Assembly: GCA_040222275.1 (NCBI GenBank)
Contig: JAVKDJ010000059.1
Coordinates: 1 to 64,000, forward strand
Reading direction: 5' to 3'
Origin: CAXBNB01 sp040222275
Lineage (GTDB): Bacteria; Bacteroidota; Bacteroidia; Cytophagales; Cyclobacteriaceae
DNA: 64,000 bases
Both the position numbers and the translations under genes were made by a program. The first letter of the stretch is position 1. The number at the start of each line of letters is the position of its first letter. The notes below the pieces were generated by a model. That model was not told the origin of the DNA and did no database searches. It saw only the letters and a program-made list of their open reading frames with translations. Below are positions 34,561 through 44,438 of the stretch, piece after piece.

Positions 34561-36318
34561 TTATTTAATCTCAAGGTCGAAAGGCATCCTGGCCTGTAAT
34601 CCACTGAAATTTTGAAGGTTTTTGATTTTCTCCAAATAAATGGCCGCATCACCATATTTAGCCCGCATCAGCCTTGTTTCTGATTCCCCCATCAATTTGC
34701 TGATGATTTCTTCAAACTCAGACTTTAGTTCCGGATAGAGCACCACCATGTAATCTTCTTTCACACCAGCTTTTGTAGCTGCTATTTCCACGGCATCATT
34801 GTAGCTGCCCAGTACATCCACCAGTCCCTTTTCCAGTGCTTGCCTACCTGTCCACACCCGGCCTGAGGCTACTTCTTTCAGGTCTTCAATATTCATTTTT
34901 CTGCCCTGGGCGGCCTTTCCGGTGAATGACTCATAGCCATCGTTCACCCGGCTTTGTATAATGCTTTTTTCATAGTCGTTCAGAGGTCGGGATACTGTAT
35001 ATATGTCTGAAAAATTGCCGGTATTCACCACATCGGAAGTTATCCCCAGCTTATTTTCCAAAAATCCTCCCATGTTGAATATCATGCCGAATATGCCAAT
35101 GGATCCTGTGATCGTGTTGGGTTGTGCCACTATGGTGTCGCATGGCATAGAAAGGTAGTACCCACCTGAAGCTGCCACTGATGACATGGATGCTATGACG
35201 GGTTTCTTTTCCCTGGTGAGCATGATTTCCCTCCAGATGACATCCGAGGCAACAATACCACCTCCCGGTGAATTGACCCTGATGACCACAGCTTTGATTT
35301 TGTCATTCTCACGGGCTTTTTTTATGGTTCTTGCAAATTTTTCTGAACCAATAGTCCCCACCTCACCTTTGCCGCTCACTATTTCACCTTCTGCCACTAC
35401 CACCGCTATCTTGTTGGATGAGTATTTGGAATCCGCCTTGGCAGTTTTGATGTAGTTTTTTAACGACACAGAGTTGATCTTCGCATCTTCTTTTATATCC
35501 AACTGTTTTCTGATCAGCGATTTTATTTCGTCCCTATAGGCTACTTTGGTGATCAGTTGGTGTTTGAAGGCATCTTCAGGGCTTCTCACAAGCATGGAGT
35601 CTGAAAGTAGTTTTAACTGTTCGTAGGACATTCCCCTGGAAGAAGATACGTTTTGCAGGTAGTGGTCATAAATTGAGTTGATAAAGGAACCAACCTGTTC
35701 CCGGTTGGCTTCACTCATTTCTTTTCGGATGAATGGTTCAACAGCACTTTTGTAAGTGCCGACGCGAAATATCTGTGGTTCAATTTCTAATTTGTCAAAC
35801 AAACCCTTGAAGAAGGTAATGTTGGCACTAAGCCCGTTGAATTCTATAATGCCCTGGGGATTGAAATATATTTCATCAGAAACTGAGGCAACATAATAGT
35901 TGGCCTCACTAAGGAACTCTGCATAGGAGTAAACGAATTTCCCGGATTCTTTAAAGTCATTGATGGCAGAGCGTATTTCCTCGATGGCCCCATATCCGCC
36001 GGAAAGGTATCCATGTTCCATGTAGATGCCTTCTATGTTTGGGTCGGTTTTGGCATACTCCAGAGCATTGAGGGCACCAAGCAGGTCTATGCCTGTATTG
36101 CCATCGTTTAACGCCTCTGCAATGGGGTCTTCTGCAATTCTCTCGGCCACCGGCCCGGATAGGTTGACATACAATACCGAATTGGGCTTCACCTTTGGTG
36201 CTTCGTCAGCCCCACTGGCTACCAGGCCCGCAATACCAAATATTAGTATCACCAAAAGTACTATTCCGGAAATTACCAGGCCTACAACGGTGGCCAATAC
36301 TGATTTGAAAAAAGACAT
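34561..36318 (-). CDS. sppA: Signal peptide peptidase SppA, 67-kDa type
   Basis: A 585-residue membrane-anchored serine protease that degrades cleaved signal peptides and other membrane peptides. One N-terminal membrane helix (about 8-32) is followed by two ClpP-like repeats, as in the long SppA form. The catalytic lysine is Lys190 in VGTYKSAVEPF and the nucleophile is Ser384 in SSVAASGGYYL. Other conserved blocks are VNSPGGGIVASD and NTITGSIGIFG. Length matches the family. Divergent from folK. Confidence 0.94.
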   Translation of the reverse strand: MSFFKSVLATVVGLVISGIVLLVILIFGIAGLVASGADEAPKVKPNSVLYVNLSGPVAERIAEDPIAEALNDGNTGIDLLGALNALEYAKTDPNIEGIYMEHGYLSGGYGAIEEIRSAINDFKESGKFVYSYAEFLSEANYYVASVSDEIYFNPQGIIEFNGLSANITFFKGLFDKLEIEPQIFRVGTYKSAVEPFIRKEMSEANREQVGSFINSIYDHYLQNVSSSRGMSYEQLKLLSDSMLVRSPEDAFKHQLITKVAYRDEIKSLIRKQLDIKEDAKINSVSLKNYIKTAKADSKYSSNKIAVVVAEGEIVSGKGEVGTIGSEKFARTIKKARENDKIKAVVIRVNSPGGGIVASDVIWREIMLTREKKPVIASMSSVAASGGYYLSMPCDTIVAQPNTITGSIGIFGMIFNMGGFLENKLGITSDVVNTGNFSDIYTVSRPLNDYEKSIIQSRVNDGYESFTGKAAQGRKMNIEDLKEVASGRVWTGRQALEKGLVDVLGSYNDAVEIAATKAGVKEDYMVVLYPELKSEFEEIISKLMGESETRLMRAKYGDAAIYLEKIKNLQNFSGLQARMPFDLEIK

Positions 36319-36511
36319 ATTTGAATATTTTTATTTAAAGGCTTTGTATCGACATTGACCAGGTCAATGAACAATTGTTTCAGTAATGTTGAATTTGGAA
36401 AAAGGTACATTTTTACCAAACACAAAACTATCAATACATGAGTATTATTTTCGCACTATTTATTACAATAATATGGGGTTTTAATTGATCTTAGCGGTTT
36501 TGTATCCAATT

Positions 36512-37009
36512 ATGCTTGAAACGGGTAGCCGGACTTACTTTATTTTATTGGGAACCAATCTAGGCAACAAGGTTGAAAACCTCGAATGTGCCCGAAAGCT
36601 TATTCATTCCGAATTGGGTAAGATAGCCCGCGAGTCGTCTATTTACCAGACTGCCCCATGGGGCAGGCGCGACCAGGATTTTTTTTTGAATCAGGTCATC
36701 ATGGTGGAGACCCATCAATTGCCAGAGGATGCCATTACAATATGTCTGGATATAGAAAAAAAAATGGGCAGGGTGAGGCATGGGAAGTGGACAGAAAGAA
36801 TCATTGATGTTGATATACTTTATATAAATGATGAGGTGGTAAACCTTCCACAGCTGACGGTACCGCATCCTGAAATCCAGAACAGAAGGTTTACCCTGGT
36901 GCCGCTGGTGCAAATAGCCCCGGACCATCAACACCCTACTTTAAAAAAAACGAACAAAGAACTTCTGGAAACCTGCCCGGACAATTTGGAAGTAATCGAA
37001 TATGAATAA
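36512..37009 (+). CDS. folK: 2-amino-4-hydroxy-6-hydroxymethyldihydropteridine diphosphokinase
   Basis: A 165-residue HPPK of folate synthesis that transfers pyrophosphate from ATP to 6-hydroxymethyl-dihydropterin. The ATG at 36512 is preferred over an upstream TTG. Key parts: LLGTNLGNKVENL, SSIYQTAPWG, DFFLNQV, MGRVRHGKWTERIIDVDILY, and VPHPEIQNRRFTLVPL. Divergent from sppA with a 193-base spacer, so probably its own promoter. Confidence 0.94.
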   Translation: MLETGSRTYFILLGTNLGNKVENLECARKLIHSELGKIARESSIYQTAPWGRRDQDFFLNQVIMVETHQLPEDAITICLDIEKKMGRVRHGKWTERIIDVDILYINDEVVNLPQLTVPHPEIQNRRFTLVPLVQIAPDHQHPTLKKTNKELLETCPDNLEVIEYE

Positions 37010-37033
37010 TTTGACCATACAATAGATACCACC

Positions 37034-37052
37034 GGGCAGTTAGATCCTGCCC
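37034..37052 (+). terminator. Hairpin between folK and the TSUP gene
   Basis: GGGCAG (37034-37039) and CTGCCC (37047-37052) form a six-bp GC-rich stem followed by TTAAAATAA. A weak terminator or attenuator; the U-tract is poor. Confidence 0.35.
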
Positions 37053-37068
37053 TTAAAATAAGCAGCCT

Positions 37069-37818
37069 TTGGAAATATATAAATACTTGTTGGTAGTTGG
37101 AGTAGGAATGGTGGCCGGTTTTGTCAATACGGTAGCGGGAGGGGGCTCCCTGCTCACCCTTCCGGTCTTGATCTTCATGGGTTTGCCACCAGCGTTGGCC
37201 AATGGCACCAACAGGGTGGGTATCCTCTTGCAAAATGTATTTGCAGTATCTGGCTTTCGTTCAAAAGGGGTTTCCGTCTTTCCTTATGCCATATACCTGG
37301 CCATTACCGCGTTGGTAGGGGCAGTTATAGGAGCTAAATTGGCGGTTGACATCAAGGGTGAATTGTTCAACCGAATCTTGGCTGTGGTAATGGTCTTTGT
37401 GCTTTTTATCACCATTTTCAACCCCTTTAAAAAGAAAGGGGATTTGGTGGAAATGATGGATTCCAAAAGAAAAGCCCTCTCTATTTTTCTATACTTCTTT
37501 GTTGGGTTGTACGGCGGGTTTATCCAGGCTGGCATAGGATTTATCATGATTGCTGTGCTCACTACGGTCAATGGGCTGTCCATGGCCAAAACCAACAGCA
37601 TCAAAGTCTTTGTGGTGTTGGTTTATACATTCTTTGCCATTGTGGTTTTTGTGTTGGAGGACAAAGTCAACTGGACATTGGGGCTTACACTTGCCCTGGG
37701 TACATCAGCCGGTGGCTGGATCGCCAGTAGATGGTCGGCCGATAAAGACGATAAACTCATTAGAATATTCCTCATTGTGGCGGTGAGCGCCATGGCTGTG
37801 AAGCTTTGGTTTTTTTAA
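37069..37818 (+). CDS. TSUP family (TauE/SafE-like) membrane transporter
   Basis: A 249-residue inner-membrane protein with about eight helices, beginning at TTG (MEIYKYLLVVGVGMVAG). The TSUP signature GFVNTVAGGGSLLTLPVLIFMG occupies residues 17-38 and the second half repeats it (GLYGGFIQAGIGFIMI). Such carriers export or import sulfur-containing or organic anions such as sulfite or sulfoacetate. The substrate here is not determinable. Sixty bases after folK, perhaps partly cotranscribed. Confidence 0.9.
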   Translation: MEIYKYLLVVGVGMVAGFVNTVAGGGSLLTLPVLIFMGLPPALANGTNRVGILLQNVFAVSGFRSKGVSVFPYAIYLAITALVGAVIGAKLAVDIKGELFNRILAVVMVFVLFITIFNPFKKKGDLVEMMDSKRKALSIFLYFFVGLYGGFIQAGIGFIMIAVLTTVNGLSMAKTNSIKVFVVLVYTFFAIVVFVLEDKVNWTLGLTLALGTSAGGWIASRWSADKDDKLIRIFLIVAVSAMAVKLWFF

Positions 37819-37972
37819 ACAAAATCGGCCCTTTCTTATCAGGGTTGTATGATTGGTTCAATCCACTATGTTAGATATTGATAAAAAATGTTTTATTTCC
37901 AATCATCTGATAACGATCACTCGTAATTTTCCTAAATTAATGGTATTCAATCCATTAATTTAAAACAAGCAC

Positions 37973-38857
37973 ATGAAACGAAGGGATTTTGCAAAACTCA
38001 CAGGCCTGGGCGCAATGGCGGTTTATACCACCGGCTTTGTAAATTTTAACGGGAGGTTTTATGAAGGGGATTGCCAGACAACTACCGACATTTTAGGCCC
38101 ATTTTACCGGCCCAATAGCCCGGTTAGGAATAACCTTGTCATCAAAGACATGCCGGGCGATGTGGTTGAATTGAGTGGTGTGGTAAGGCAAAGAGATTGT
38201 ATCACACCTCAAAAAGGAGCTAAAGTTGAATTGTGGCACTGTTCCGCAGATCAGGTGTATGATAACGATTCAGATGAATTTCTCTATAGAGGTACCACCT
38301 TTTGTGATAACCATGGCAAATACAGTTTCTTGACACAAATGCCGGTTCCTTATGAAGTTGGTGGAGGTATTTACAGACCAGCTCATTTTCACCTTATGAT
38401 TTCCGCACCTGGATACCAAAACCTGATCACACAGATTTATTTTACAGGAGACCCTTACCTGGATAAAGATTCGTCTTCTGCCGCTGCTGAAGCTAAATCC
38501 AGGATTTTGAATTTCAGTGAGTCAGGAGGAAGAAAGGGTTTATTGTTTGATGTAAATATGGGCAAAAAACTAGGTGCTTCCTTTGCTGCCCTCAAACAGC
38601 TGGTGGGCAAATACAAAGATGACAAATCGGGGAGAATAATTGAGTTGTTTCATAGTGAAGGCCTCCTGTGGATGAAAAACGAAGTATATGGGAAGTGCTA
38701 TGAGTATATTGGTGACAACACATTTACGTTTCCCGGAACCTCAACCGGTACCTATGAAAAACTTAAGTTTGACTTAAAAGGAGCAGAGGCAAAACTGACC
38801 CTTAAAACAAAAGGGAATGCCAGTGGTGAAAGGATTAGGACTTTTACTAAGATATAA
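37973..38857 (+). CDS. Exported intradiol dioxygenase-like protein with C-terminal DUF3471-like domain
   Basis: 294 residues. The N-terminus MKRRDFAKLTGLGAMAVYTTG has an RRxF twin-arginine-like motif, suggesting Tat export. Residues about 35-195 show the intradiol ring-cleavage fold: TTTDILGPFYRPNSP, VELWHCSADQVYDN, FLYRGTTFCDNHGKYSF and IYRPAHFHLMI, in which the tyrosines and two histidines would bind Fe(III). The last 95 residues (from ALKQLVGKYKDD) form a separate beta domain like DUF3471. Possible activity is aromatic-ring cleavage outside the cytoplasm. No catechol-pathway genes lie nearby, so the substrate is uncertain. Confidence 0.8.
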   Translation: MKRRDFAKLTGLGAMAVYTTGFVNFNGRFYEGDCQTTTDILGPFYRPNSPVRNNLVIKDMPGDVVELSGVVRQRDCITPQKGAKVELWHCSADQVYDNDSDEFLYRGTTFCDNHGKYSFLTQMPVPYEVGGGIYRPAHFHLMISAPGYQNLITQIYFTGDPYLDKDSSSAAAEAKSRILNFSESGGRKGLLFDVNMGKKLGASFAALKQLVGKYKDDKSGRIIELFHSEGLLWMKNEVYGKCYEYIGDNTFTFPGTSTGTYEKLKFDLKGAEAKLTLKTKGNASGERIRTFTKI

Positions 38858-38903
38858 TGTCCCACGTAGTGGTGTAAAGACTTTCAGGCATTCAGCAAGC
38901 AGG

Positions 38904-39488
38904 TTATTTTAAGTGCCTCAAATCATCCTGCGTATCAATATCTATATGCCCTTCCGGAAAATAGATAAAGTTGGTTTTGGAGAAATGGGATTTGATAATG
39001 GATTTGGCGCCCTTATCACCCTTTAAGGCCTTGAGATCACTAAATAGTGCCAGATCGAAAATGGCAGGTACACCATAGGTGGAACCATAGTTACACGCCG
39101 TGATCAGGTTGGATTTATGATGATGTGTATCAACCAGGCAGGTTAGCAACTCCCTGCTTACTTTTGGCTGGTCGGTGAGCAAAACCAGTATTTCTTTACA
39201 ATCGGGTGTGTTGTCTGTAATAGACTGTACCCCCGCAGCTATCGAGCTTCCCATTCCGTTTTGCCAATTGGCATTGGCCACAAGTTGACAACCTGAAAGA
39301 TCGGTTTTTTTCGCAATGCTCTCAGCATGGGCGCCCAGCACTACAAATATTTTTTCAGACACTGCCCGGGCGTTTTGAATAACATGCTCCAACAGGGTAT
39401 AGGAATGAAATTTAAGTAGCTGTTTTGCTGTACCGAGCCGTTTCGATTCCCCGGCGGCAAGGATAAGCACAGCTAATCCTGGTTCCAT
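38904..39488 (-). CDS. Molybdenum cofactor cytidylyltransferase-like nucleotidyltransferase (MocA/MobA family)
   Basis: A 194-residue GT-A-type nucleotidyltransferase. LILAAGESKRLGTAKQLL (residues 8-25) is the nucleotide-binding loop. Later come VVLGAHAES, GMGSSIAAGV, LLTDQPKVS and a C-terminal GHIDIDTQDDL with metal-binding acidic residues. MocA adds CMP to molybdopterin for xanthine-dehydrogenase-type enzymes. Its ATG shares an A with the TGA of the xdhC gene, so translation is coupled. Confidence 0.88.
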   Translation of the reverse strand: MEPGLAVLILAAGESKRLGTAKQLLKFHSYTLLEHVIQNARAVSEKIFVVLGAHAESIAKKTDLSGCQLVANANWQNGMGSSIAAGVQSITDNTPDCKEILVLLTDQPKVSRELLTCLVDTHHHKSNLITACNYGSTYGVPAIFDLALFSDLKALKGDKGAKSIIKSHFSKTNFIYFPEGHIDIDTQDDLRHLK

Positions 39489-40666
39489 CAGTTGGATTTC
39501 TCGTTGGGAAAAAAGTTCTTGAGATAAACCTGCTTAAATACCTGGTCGTCTGCACCGTCCTTGTGATGGATTGGCCCCTTCCTGTATTTCAAAAAACCTC
39601 CGTTTCTGTTGTTGAATTTGGCCTGTATCTCGGCGATTATGGACACGGCTATTTCGTCCGGGGTTTCAGCTCCAATGTCCAGCCCTATGGGATAGTGGAG
39701 TTTTTGTTTGGTTTCCGGAGCAATGTTTATGTTGCAGTCTTGGAGGTGCTGTAGCAATTTGTCGGCACGCTTTTTAGGGCCAAGTATCCCGATATAGGGT
39801 GCATCGGATTGTATTACCTGCTTCAGCACTTCCTTGTCGTAGTTGAGGTTGTGCGACATTAACACTATGGCCGTGAAAGGCGAGACGTCAAATTCCTGAG
39901 ATACGTACTCCCGCTGACAGGACACCATATTATCGGCTTTGGGAAAGTTTACAGGTATCAGATGTGCCACACACTCATCGGATACTGTCACATTCCAACC
40001 CAATACCTTGGCCAGCTCAGTCACAGGTTTGGCGTCAAACCCTCCACCAAAAATCAATAAGTCTATGGCAGGCTGGATGATTTCATAGAAAACACCAAGG
40101 CTATTTTCGTTGCAAAAGATGGTCTCTGACTTATGGCTTTCCAGCGTTGAATCCATTTGGTCTGCTACCTTGTTTTTCAGGAAGGCGTTGGAAGATAAAA
40201 GCCTGCCATCGGGTGTCAATATGCATTTGTCGCCCACATGGATATTGTCATGCTTCGATTCGAATACGGAAGCTACCACTCCATAATTTTTAAAGCCAAG
40301 GAAAGTCTCGATGTGCTTTATTGGATTGGTCTCTTCATTAGGGTTGATTGGTTCTATCAAAATATCAATAATACCATTGCAACCCAAGCCAATACCCAAC
40401 TGGTTGTCCTCATCGTTGGAGGTATCGTAAGTGACCGTTTGGGCAGTATTGCTCAAAATTACTTTTCTGGCCTTGCGTAGGGCATCACCTTCCAGGCAGC
40501 CACCACTGATCGACCCTACCCACCGGCCATTGTCGAGCATGAGCATGCGAGCCCCGGGACTTCTATAGGAAGAGCCTTTTACCTGTACCACGGTGGCCAG
40601 AGCGGCCTTTCGTGTAGATAAATCAACTTCTCTGTAAGTGTCTAATATGGTTTTGAATTCTTTCAA
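39488..40666 (-). CDS. XdhC/CoxI family molybdoenzyme maturation protein
   Basis: 392 residues, beginning at TTG (KEFKTILDTYREV). Typical XdhC features: N-terminal VVQVKGSSYRSPGARMLM, GRWVGSISGGCLEGD with its cysteine, GLGCNGIID, and a Rossmann C-domain with LIFGGGFDAKPVTELA and PYIGILGPKKRADKL. XdhC proteins bind sulfurated molybdenum cofactor and insert it into xanthine dehydrogenase-like enzymes. Overlaps the mocA-like gene by one base. The target molybdoenzyme is not in this window. Confidence 0.9.
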   Translation of the reverse strand: MKEFKTILDTYREVDLSTRKAALATVVQVKGSSYRSPGARMLMLDNGRWVGSISGGCLEGDALRKARKVILSNTAQTVTYDTSNDEDNQLGIGLGCNGIIDILIEPINPNEETNPIKHIETFLGFKNYGVVASVFESKHDNIHVGDKCILTPDGRLLSSNAFLKNKVADQMDSTLESHKSETIFCNENSLGVFYEIIQPAIDLLIFGGGFDAKPVTELAKVLGWNVTVSDECVAHLIPVNFPKADNMVSCQREYVSQEFDVSPFTAIVLMSHNLNYDKEVLKQVIQSDAPYIGILGPKKRADKLLQHLQDCNINIAPETKQKLHYPIGLDIGAETPDEIAVSIIAEIQAKFNNRNGGFLKYRKGPIHHKDGADDQVFKQVYLKNFFPNEKSN

Positions 40667-40806
40667 GTGCAGGGCTAATTATACAACAATATATGCCTTA
40701 AAGTTACAGTTTTTTCTAAATTGAATTTTTTATTGGGAAATCATTTTCCCCTGTAGAGTTACAATTACATAAATGACAGGAACCAATTGAAACGAAACAT
40801 GAATTT

Positions 40807-41907
40807 ATGGTGAATTGGGAAGAAATCCGAAACAATTACCCTTTGGTAAAAAAGGGGGGCTACTTTGGCACGGCTTCATTTGGTGCAATTTCTGTTCAAA
40901 CCCTTGAAAGCCAACAGCAACACCTCAAAGATTTACTACATCATGGAAACAGCAGCTACGGTGAGTGGGAGGCTACATATTTCAACCTTAAGTCGGAGAT
41001 GGCCGGGTGTTTAAATTGTGCATCGGAAAATGTAGTGTTTTTACCGGATGTGAGCAATGGCATCAATAAAGTGTGCGAACTGCTACCTAGAAGCAAGGAA
41101 GTGGTTCTCGTGCGCGGGGATTTTCCATCGGTTACTTTGCCTTGGATTACCCACAATTTTAATGTTGACTGGATTGAATATGATGATTTTATAGCCAACT
41201 ATTTACTTGAGCTGGAAAACAGGTTAAAAGATGGCAACAAGGTTTTATGCCTGAGTTGGGTGTTTTACAACCATGGTTTTCGTATTGATCCGGCAAAAGT
41301 AGGGGAGCTTTGTAAAAAATATAATGCCACATTCATACTCGATGCTACTCAGGGGTTGGGTGCATTTCGCCTGGATACAGCCAATCTGAATGTGGACTTT
41401 ATGATAGCCTCCTGCTTTAAATGGTTTATGGCAGGGTACGGAATTGCGGTGGGTTATATTTCATCCGGGTTTTTGGACAAATTTAAGATTTCCCGATCCG
41501 GATGGAATGTGTTGAAAGATTTTACAGGCAAGCTGGAAGACCAGAGCAACTTCAAGCATGATGCCTCCAGATTTGAAATAGGACACATTAAATTTCAGCC
41601 GATCAATGCATTGGCTTCTTCATTTTCTGAAATGAAATCGATCGGGTTTGAGCACATCTCTGAGAGAACACTGGCACTTGCACATCGCTTGTCCGTGGAG
41701 CTGGAAGCCAACGGGTTTGAGGTGCTGGGAAAACCACCAGGCGAACTATCGGGAATAGTTTCCATCAGGTCGGATGATATCATATTGAAAAGGATACAGC
41801 ATGCCGGAATTGTCTGCTCCGCCAGAAAGGATTACGTCCGATTTGCTGTCTATTTTTACAACAACTCCCAGGATATTGATGATTTAATCGGCTGTTTGAA
41901 ACATTAA
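40807..41907 (+). CDS. Class V aminotransferase-fold PLP enzyme
   Basis: 366 residues. PLP-dependent fold type I with SNGINKVCELL, LSWVFYNHGFRID, FILDATQGLGAFRLD (Asp and Gln of the cofactor pocket) and Lys205 in ASCFKWFMAGYG, which should form the internal aldimine. Similar to the cysteine desulfurase / isopenicillin epimerase-like group, but a desulfurase-type catalytic cysteine loop is not evident. Substrate unknown. It precedes the glycan cassette by 74 bases on the same strand and could act with it. Confidence 0.85.
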   Translation: MVNWEEIRNNYPLVKKGGYFGTASFGAISVQTLESQQQHLKDLLHHGNSSYGEWEATYFNLKSEMAGCLNCASENVVFLPDVSNGINKVCELLPRSKEVVLVRGDFPSVTLPWITHNFNVDWIEYDDFIANYLLELENRLKDGNKVLCLSWVFYNHGFRIDPAKVGELCKKYNATFILDATQGLGAFRLDTANLNVDFMIASCFKWFMAGYGIAVGYISSGFLDKFKISRSGWNVLKDFTGKLEDQSNFKHDASRFEIGHIKFQPINALASSFSEMKSIGFEHISERTLALAHRLSVELEANGFEVLGKPPGELSGIVSIRSDDIILKRIQHAGIVCSARKDYVRFAVYFYNNSQDIDDLIGCLKH

Positions 41908-41981
41908 TTAAGATCATTTTCTTAATATTACTTTTTGTTCCAGACCTTCTTTGATAATGGAAGGTTGTCAACCAACATTAT

Positions 41982-44423
41982 ATGCTTTCATTAGATTTTA
42001 GAGGGGATATCGTGCCCCATATTGTTGCCGTTTTGGTATTTCTGACAGTATCAGTTCTATTTTTCTCACCGGTAATTTTTGAAAATAAAGGCCTTTCCCA
42101 GCACGACATTCTTCAATGGGAGGGTGGCGCAAAGGAAGTGCTCGATTATCGTGAAAAAACAGGTGAAGAGGCACTTTGGACCAACTCTATGTTTGGGGGA
42201 ATGCCTGCCTATCTGGTAAGCACCAAATTCTCCGGCGATTTGATGGTCTATATCCAAAAAGTGATATCGCTTTGGCTGCCTAGCCCGGTGCACCTGGTCT
42301 TTCTGTGTTTTATTGGCTTTTACATCATGATGCTGGCTTTCAGGGTAAGGCCTTGGATTGCCGTGTCTGCTGCCATAGCATTTGGCCTCACAGGGTTTGT
42401 GATCATTGCAATCGGAGCAGGGCACAACAGCAAGATAGCGGCAGTGGCTTTTATGCCACTGGTGATGGCCGGTATTCACCTGGCTTACGACCGGTCCAGG
42501 CTTTGGGGCTTTATCCTCACCAGTATTGGTTTGGCCTTGGAAATAAGGGTAAACCACTTGCAGATCACCTACTACTTGCTTCTGATTGCGCTTATATACG
42601 GATTGGTACAGTTGATTTATGCCATCAAGAGCAAAACGCATGTTGATTTCGCCAAAACAACCGGAGTGCTCATAATAGCGGCAGGCCTGGCAGTAGGGGC
42701 AAATATTGGAAGGCTCTGGACAGTGTACGAATATGGGGCTTATTCCACCAGAGGAAAATCGGAGCTATCTTCCAATGAGGAAGCGAAAACTTCTGGATTG
42801 GATAAAGATTATGCTTTTCAGTACAGCAATGGCATAGCAGAACCCCTGTTTTTGTTCATTCCCAATTTTTTTGGTGGGGCATCCCAGCAGGATTTGGGCA
42901 GCAATTCCAATTTGGAAGTGGCATTGAGAAAAAATGGAATCGACAGGCAGCAGATCAAGGGCCAGGTAGAAAATGCCCCGGCTTACTGGGGCGACCAGCC
43001 GTTGACCGCCCCTTATTACGGAGGTGCCGTGGTGGTATTTCTTTTTGTGTTGAGCCTGATGGTGCTTGACAAAAGGCTGAAATATTGGATCATAGCTGCT
43101 TTTGTGCTTGGGATTGTGCTGAGCTGGGGTAGCAATTTTTCGAGTTTAAACTATTTCTTTTTTGACTATCTGCCGGGTTACAACAAATTTCGGTCTGTTA
43201 CTTTCACCATCATCATTACTGTATTCAGTATGGTTTTGGGTGGGTTTTTGGGCCTGGAAAAAATCCTCAATGAAAAGTGGTCCAATACACTGCAAAAGAA
43301 ACTGCTGATAGCAGTTGGCATTACCGGAGGGTTTGCCTTGCTCTCAGTGTTATTGGCTGGAATGGCCGACTTCAAAGGCTCCATTGATGAGCGATTGGCC
43401 AGTTATCCAGATTGGTACCTGACCGCACTGCGGGCAGACAGGGCCAGTTTGTTGAGAATGGATGCCTTGCGGTCTTTGTTTTATGTGTTGGCCAGCGCCG
43501 GTTTATTGTGGCTTTATTTTAAAGGAAAAATGAAACAAATCCCTGTGATGGTTTCAATCGGCGTGCTCGTGTTTTTGGATATGTTTTTGGTGGATAAAAG
43601 ATTTGTGGACGCTGATGCTTTCAAAAGAAATCCACACAAGACAAATTTTGCAGCCAATGCCGCAGATCAGCGCATCCTGCAAGACAAAGACCTCAGTTAC
43701 AGGGTGTACAATCTTTTGGGTGGGTTCAATGATGCCAGGACATCCTATCACCATCAGTCCGTTGGGGGCTACCATGGGGCTAAAATGAGGCGATATCAGG
43801 ACCTGATCGAGCAGGGCATCACCAAAGAAACCTCCGAACTCATCAATGGCCTTCAGAGTGGAACCCCTAATTTCAGGAACAACCACATCCTCAACATGCT
43901 CAATACCAAGTATTTTATAGTTGGAGACCAGGCCAATGCCGCCCTGCCCAATCCTGAAGCCAATGGCAATGCGTGGTTTGTCAATACCATCAAATACGTA
44001 GCAGGGGCAGATAGTGAGATTCAAACGCTTAACGAAATCAATACCAAAACAGAGGCGGTGATGGACTCATTGCAGTTTCAAAGCAAATCCACCTCGTACA
44101 GTGCGGCCAATATCATTCAACTGACCGAATATAAGCCCAACTACCTGAAGTATGAAACTACCTGCTTCGAAGATGGGTTTGCCGTTTTTTCTGAAATATT
44201 TTATCCTGAAGGCTGGACTGCCAAAATTGATGGAGTGGAAACAGACATTCTGAGGGTGAACTATGTACTAAGGGGGATGGAGGTACCAACAGGCAGCAAA
44301 ACCATTGAATTCGAATTCAAACCCGCTTCCTACCATAACGGAAACACACTCATGTTGTTCTTTAATGTATTGATCATATTGGTGTTTGTTGGTGGCGTGT
44401 ACGTCTCGTTGAAAAAACCTTAA
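41982..44423 (+). CDS. YfhO family membrane protein (GT-C-like)
   Basis: An 813-residue inner-membrane protein with about 12 helices. The start of YfhO proteins is recognisable (SPVIFENKGLSQHDILQWEGG then SMFGGMPAYL), an internal PNFFGG follows, and the last 100 residues form an extracytoplasmic beta-domain (FSEIFYPEGWTAKIDG). YfhO proteins resemble GT-C glycosyltransferases and, in Gram-positive bacteria, take part in lipoteichoic acid glycosylation. Here it is likely to transfer sugar from a lipid-linked donor on the outer face of the membrane. First gene of the glycan cassette, 15 bases before the GT4 gene. Confidence 0.9.
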   Translation: MLSLDFRGDIVPHIVAVLVFLTVSVLFFSPVIFENKGLSQHDILQWEGGAKEVLDYREKTGEEALWTNSMFGGMPAYLVSTKFSGDLMVYIQKVISLWLPSPVHLVFLCFIGFYIMMLAFRVRPWIAVSAAIAFGLTGFVIIAIGAGHNSKIAAVAFMPLVMAGIHLAYDRSRLWGFILTSIGLALEIRVNHLQITYYLLLIALIYGLVQLIYAIKSKTHVDFAKTTGVLIIAAGLAVGANIGRLWTVYEYGAYSTRGKSELSSNEEAKTSGLDKDYAFQYSNGIAEPLFLFIPNFFGGASQQDLGSNSNLEVALRKNGIDRQQIKGQVENAPAYWGDQPLTAPYYGGAVVVFLFVLSLMVLDKRLKYWIIAAFVLGIVLSWGSNFSSLNYFFFDYLPGYNKFRSVTFTIIITVFSMVLGGFLGLEKILNEKWSNTLQKKLLIAVGITGGFALLSVLLAGMADFKGSIDERLASYPDWYLTALRADRASLLRMDALRSLFYVLASAGLLWLYFKGKMKQIPVMVSIGVLVFLDMFLVDKRFVDADAFKRNPHKTNFAANAADQRILQDKDLSYRVYNLLGGFNDARTSYHHQSVGGYHGAKMRRYQDLIEQGITKETSELINGLQSGTPNFRNNHILNMLNTKYFIVGDQANAALPNPEANGNAWFVNTIKYVAGADSEIQTLNEINTKTEAVMDSLQFQSKSTSYSAANIIQLTEYKPNYLKYETTCFEDGFAVFSEIFYPEGWTAKIDGVETDILRVNYVLRGMEVPTGSKTIEFEFKPASYHNGNTLMLFFNVLIILVFVGGVYVSLKKP

Positions 44424-44438
44424 CCTATAGGAAAGAAA

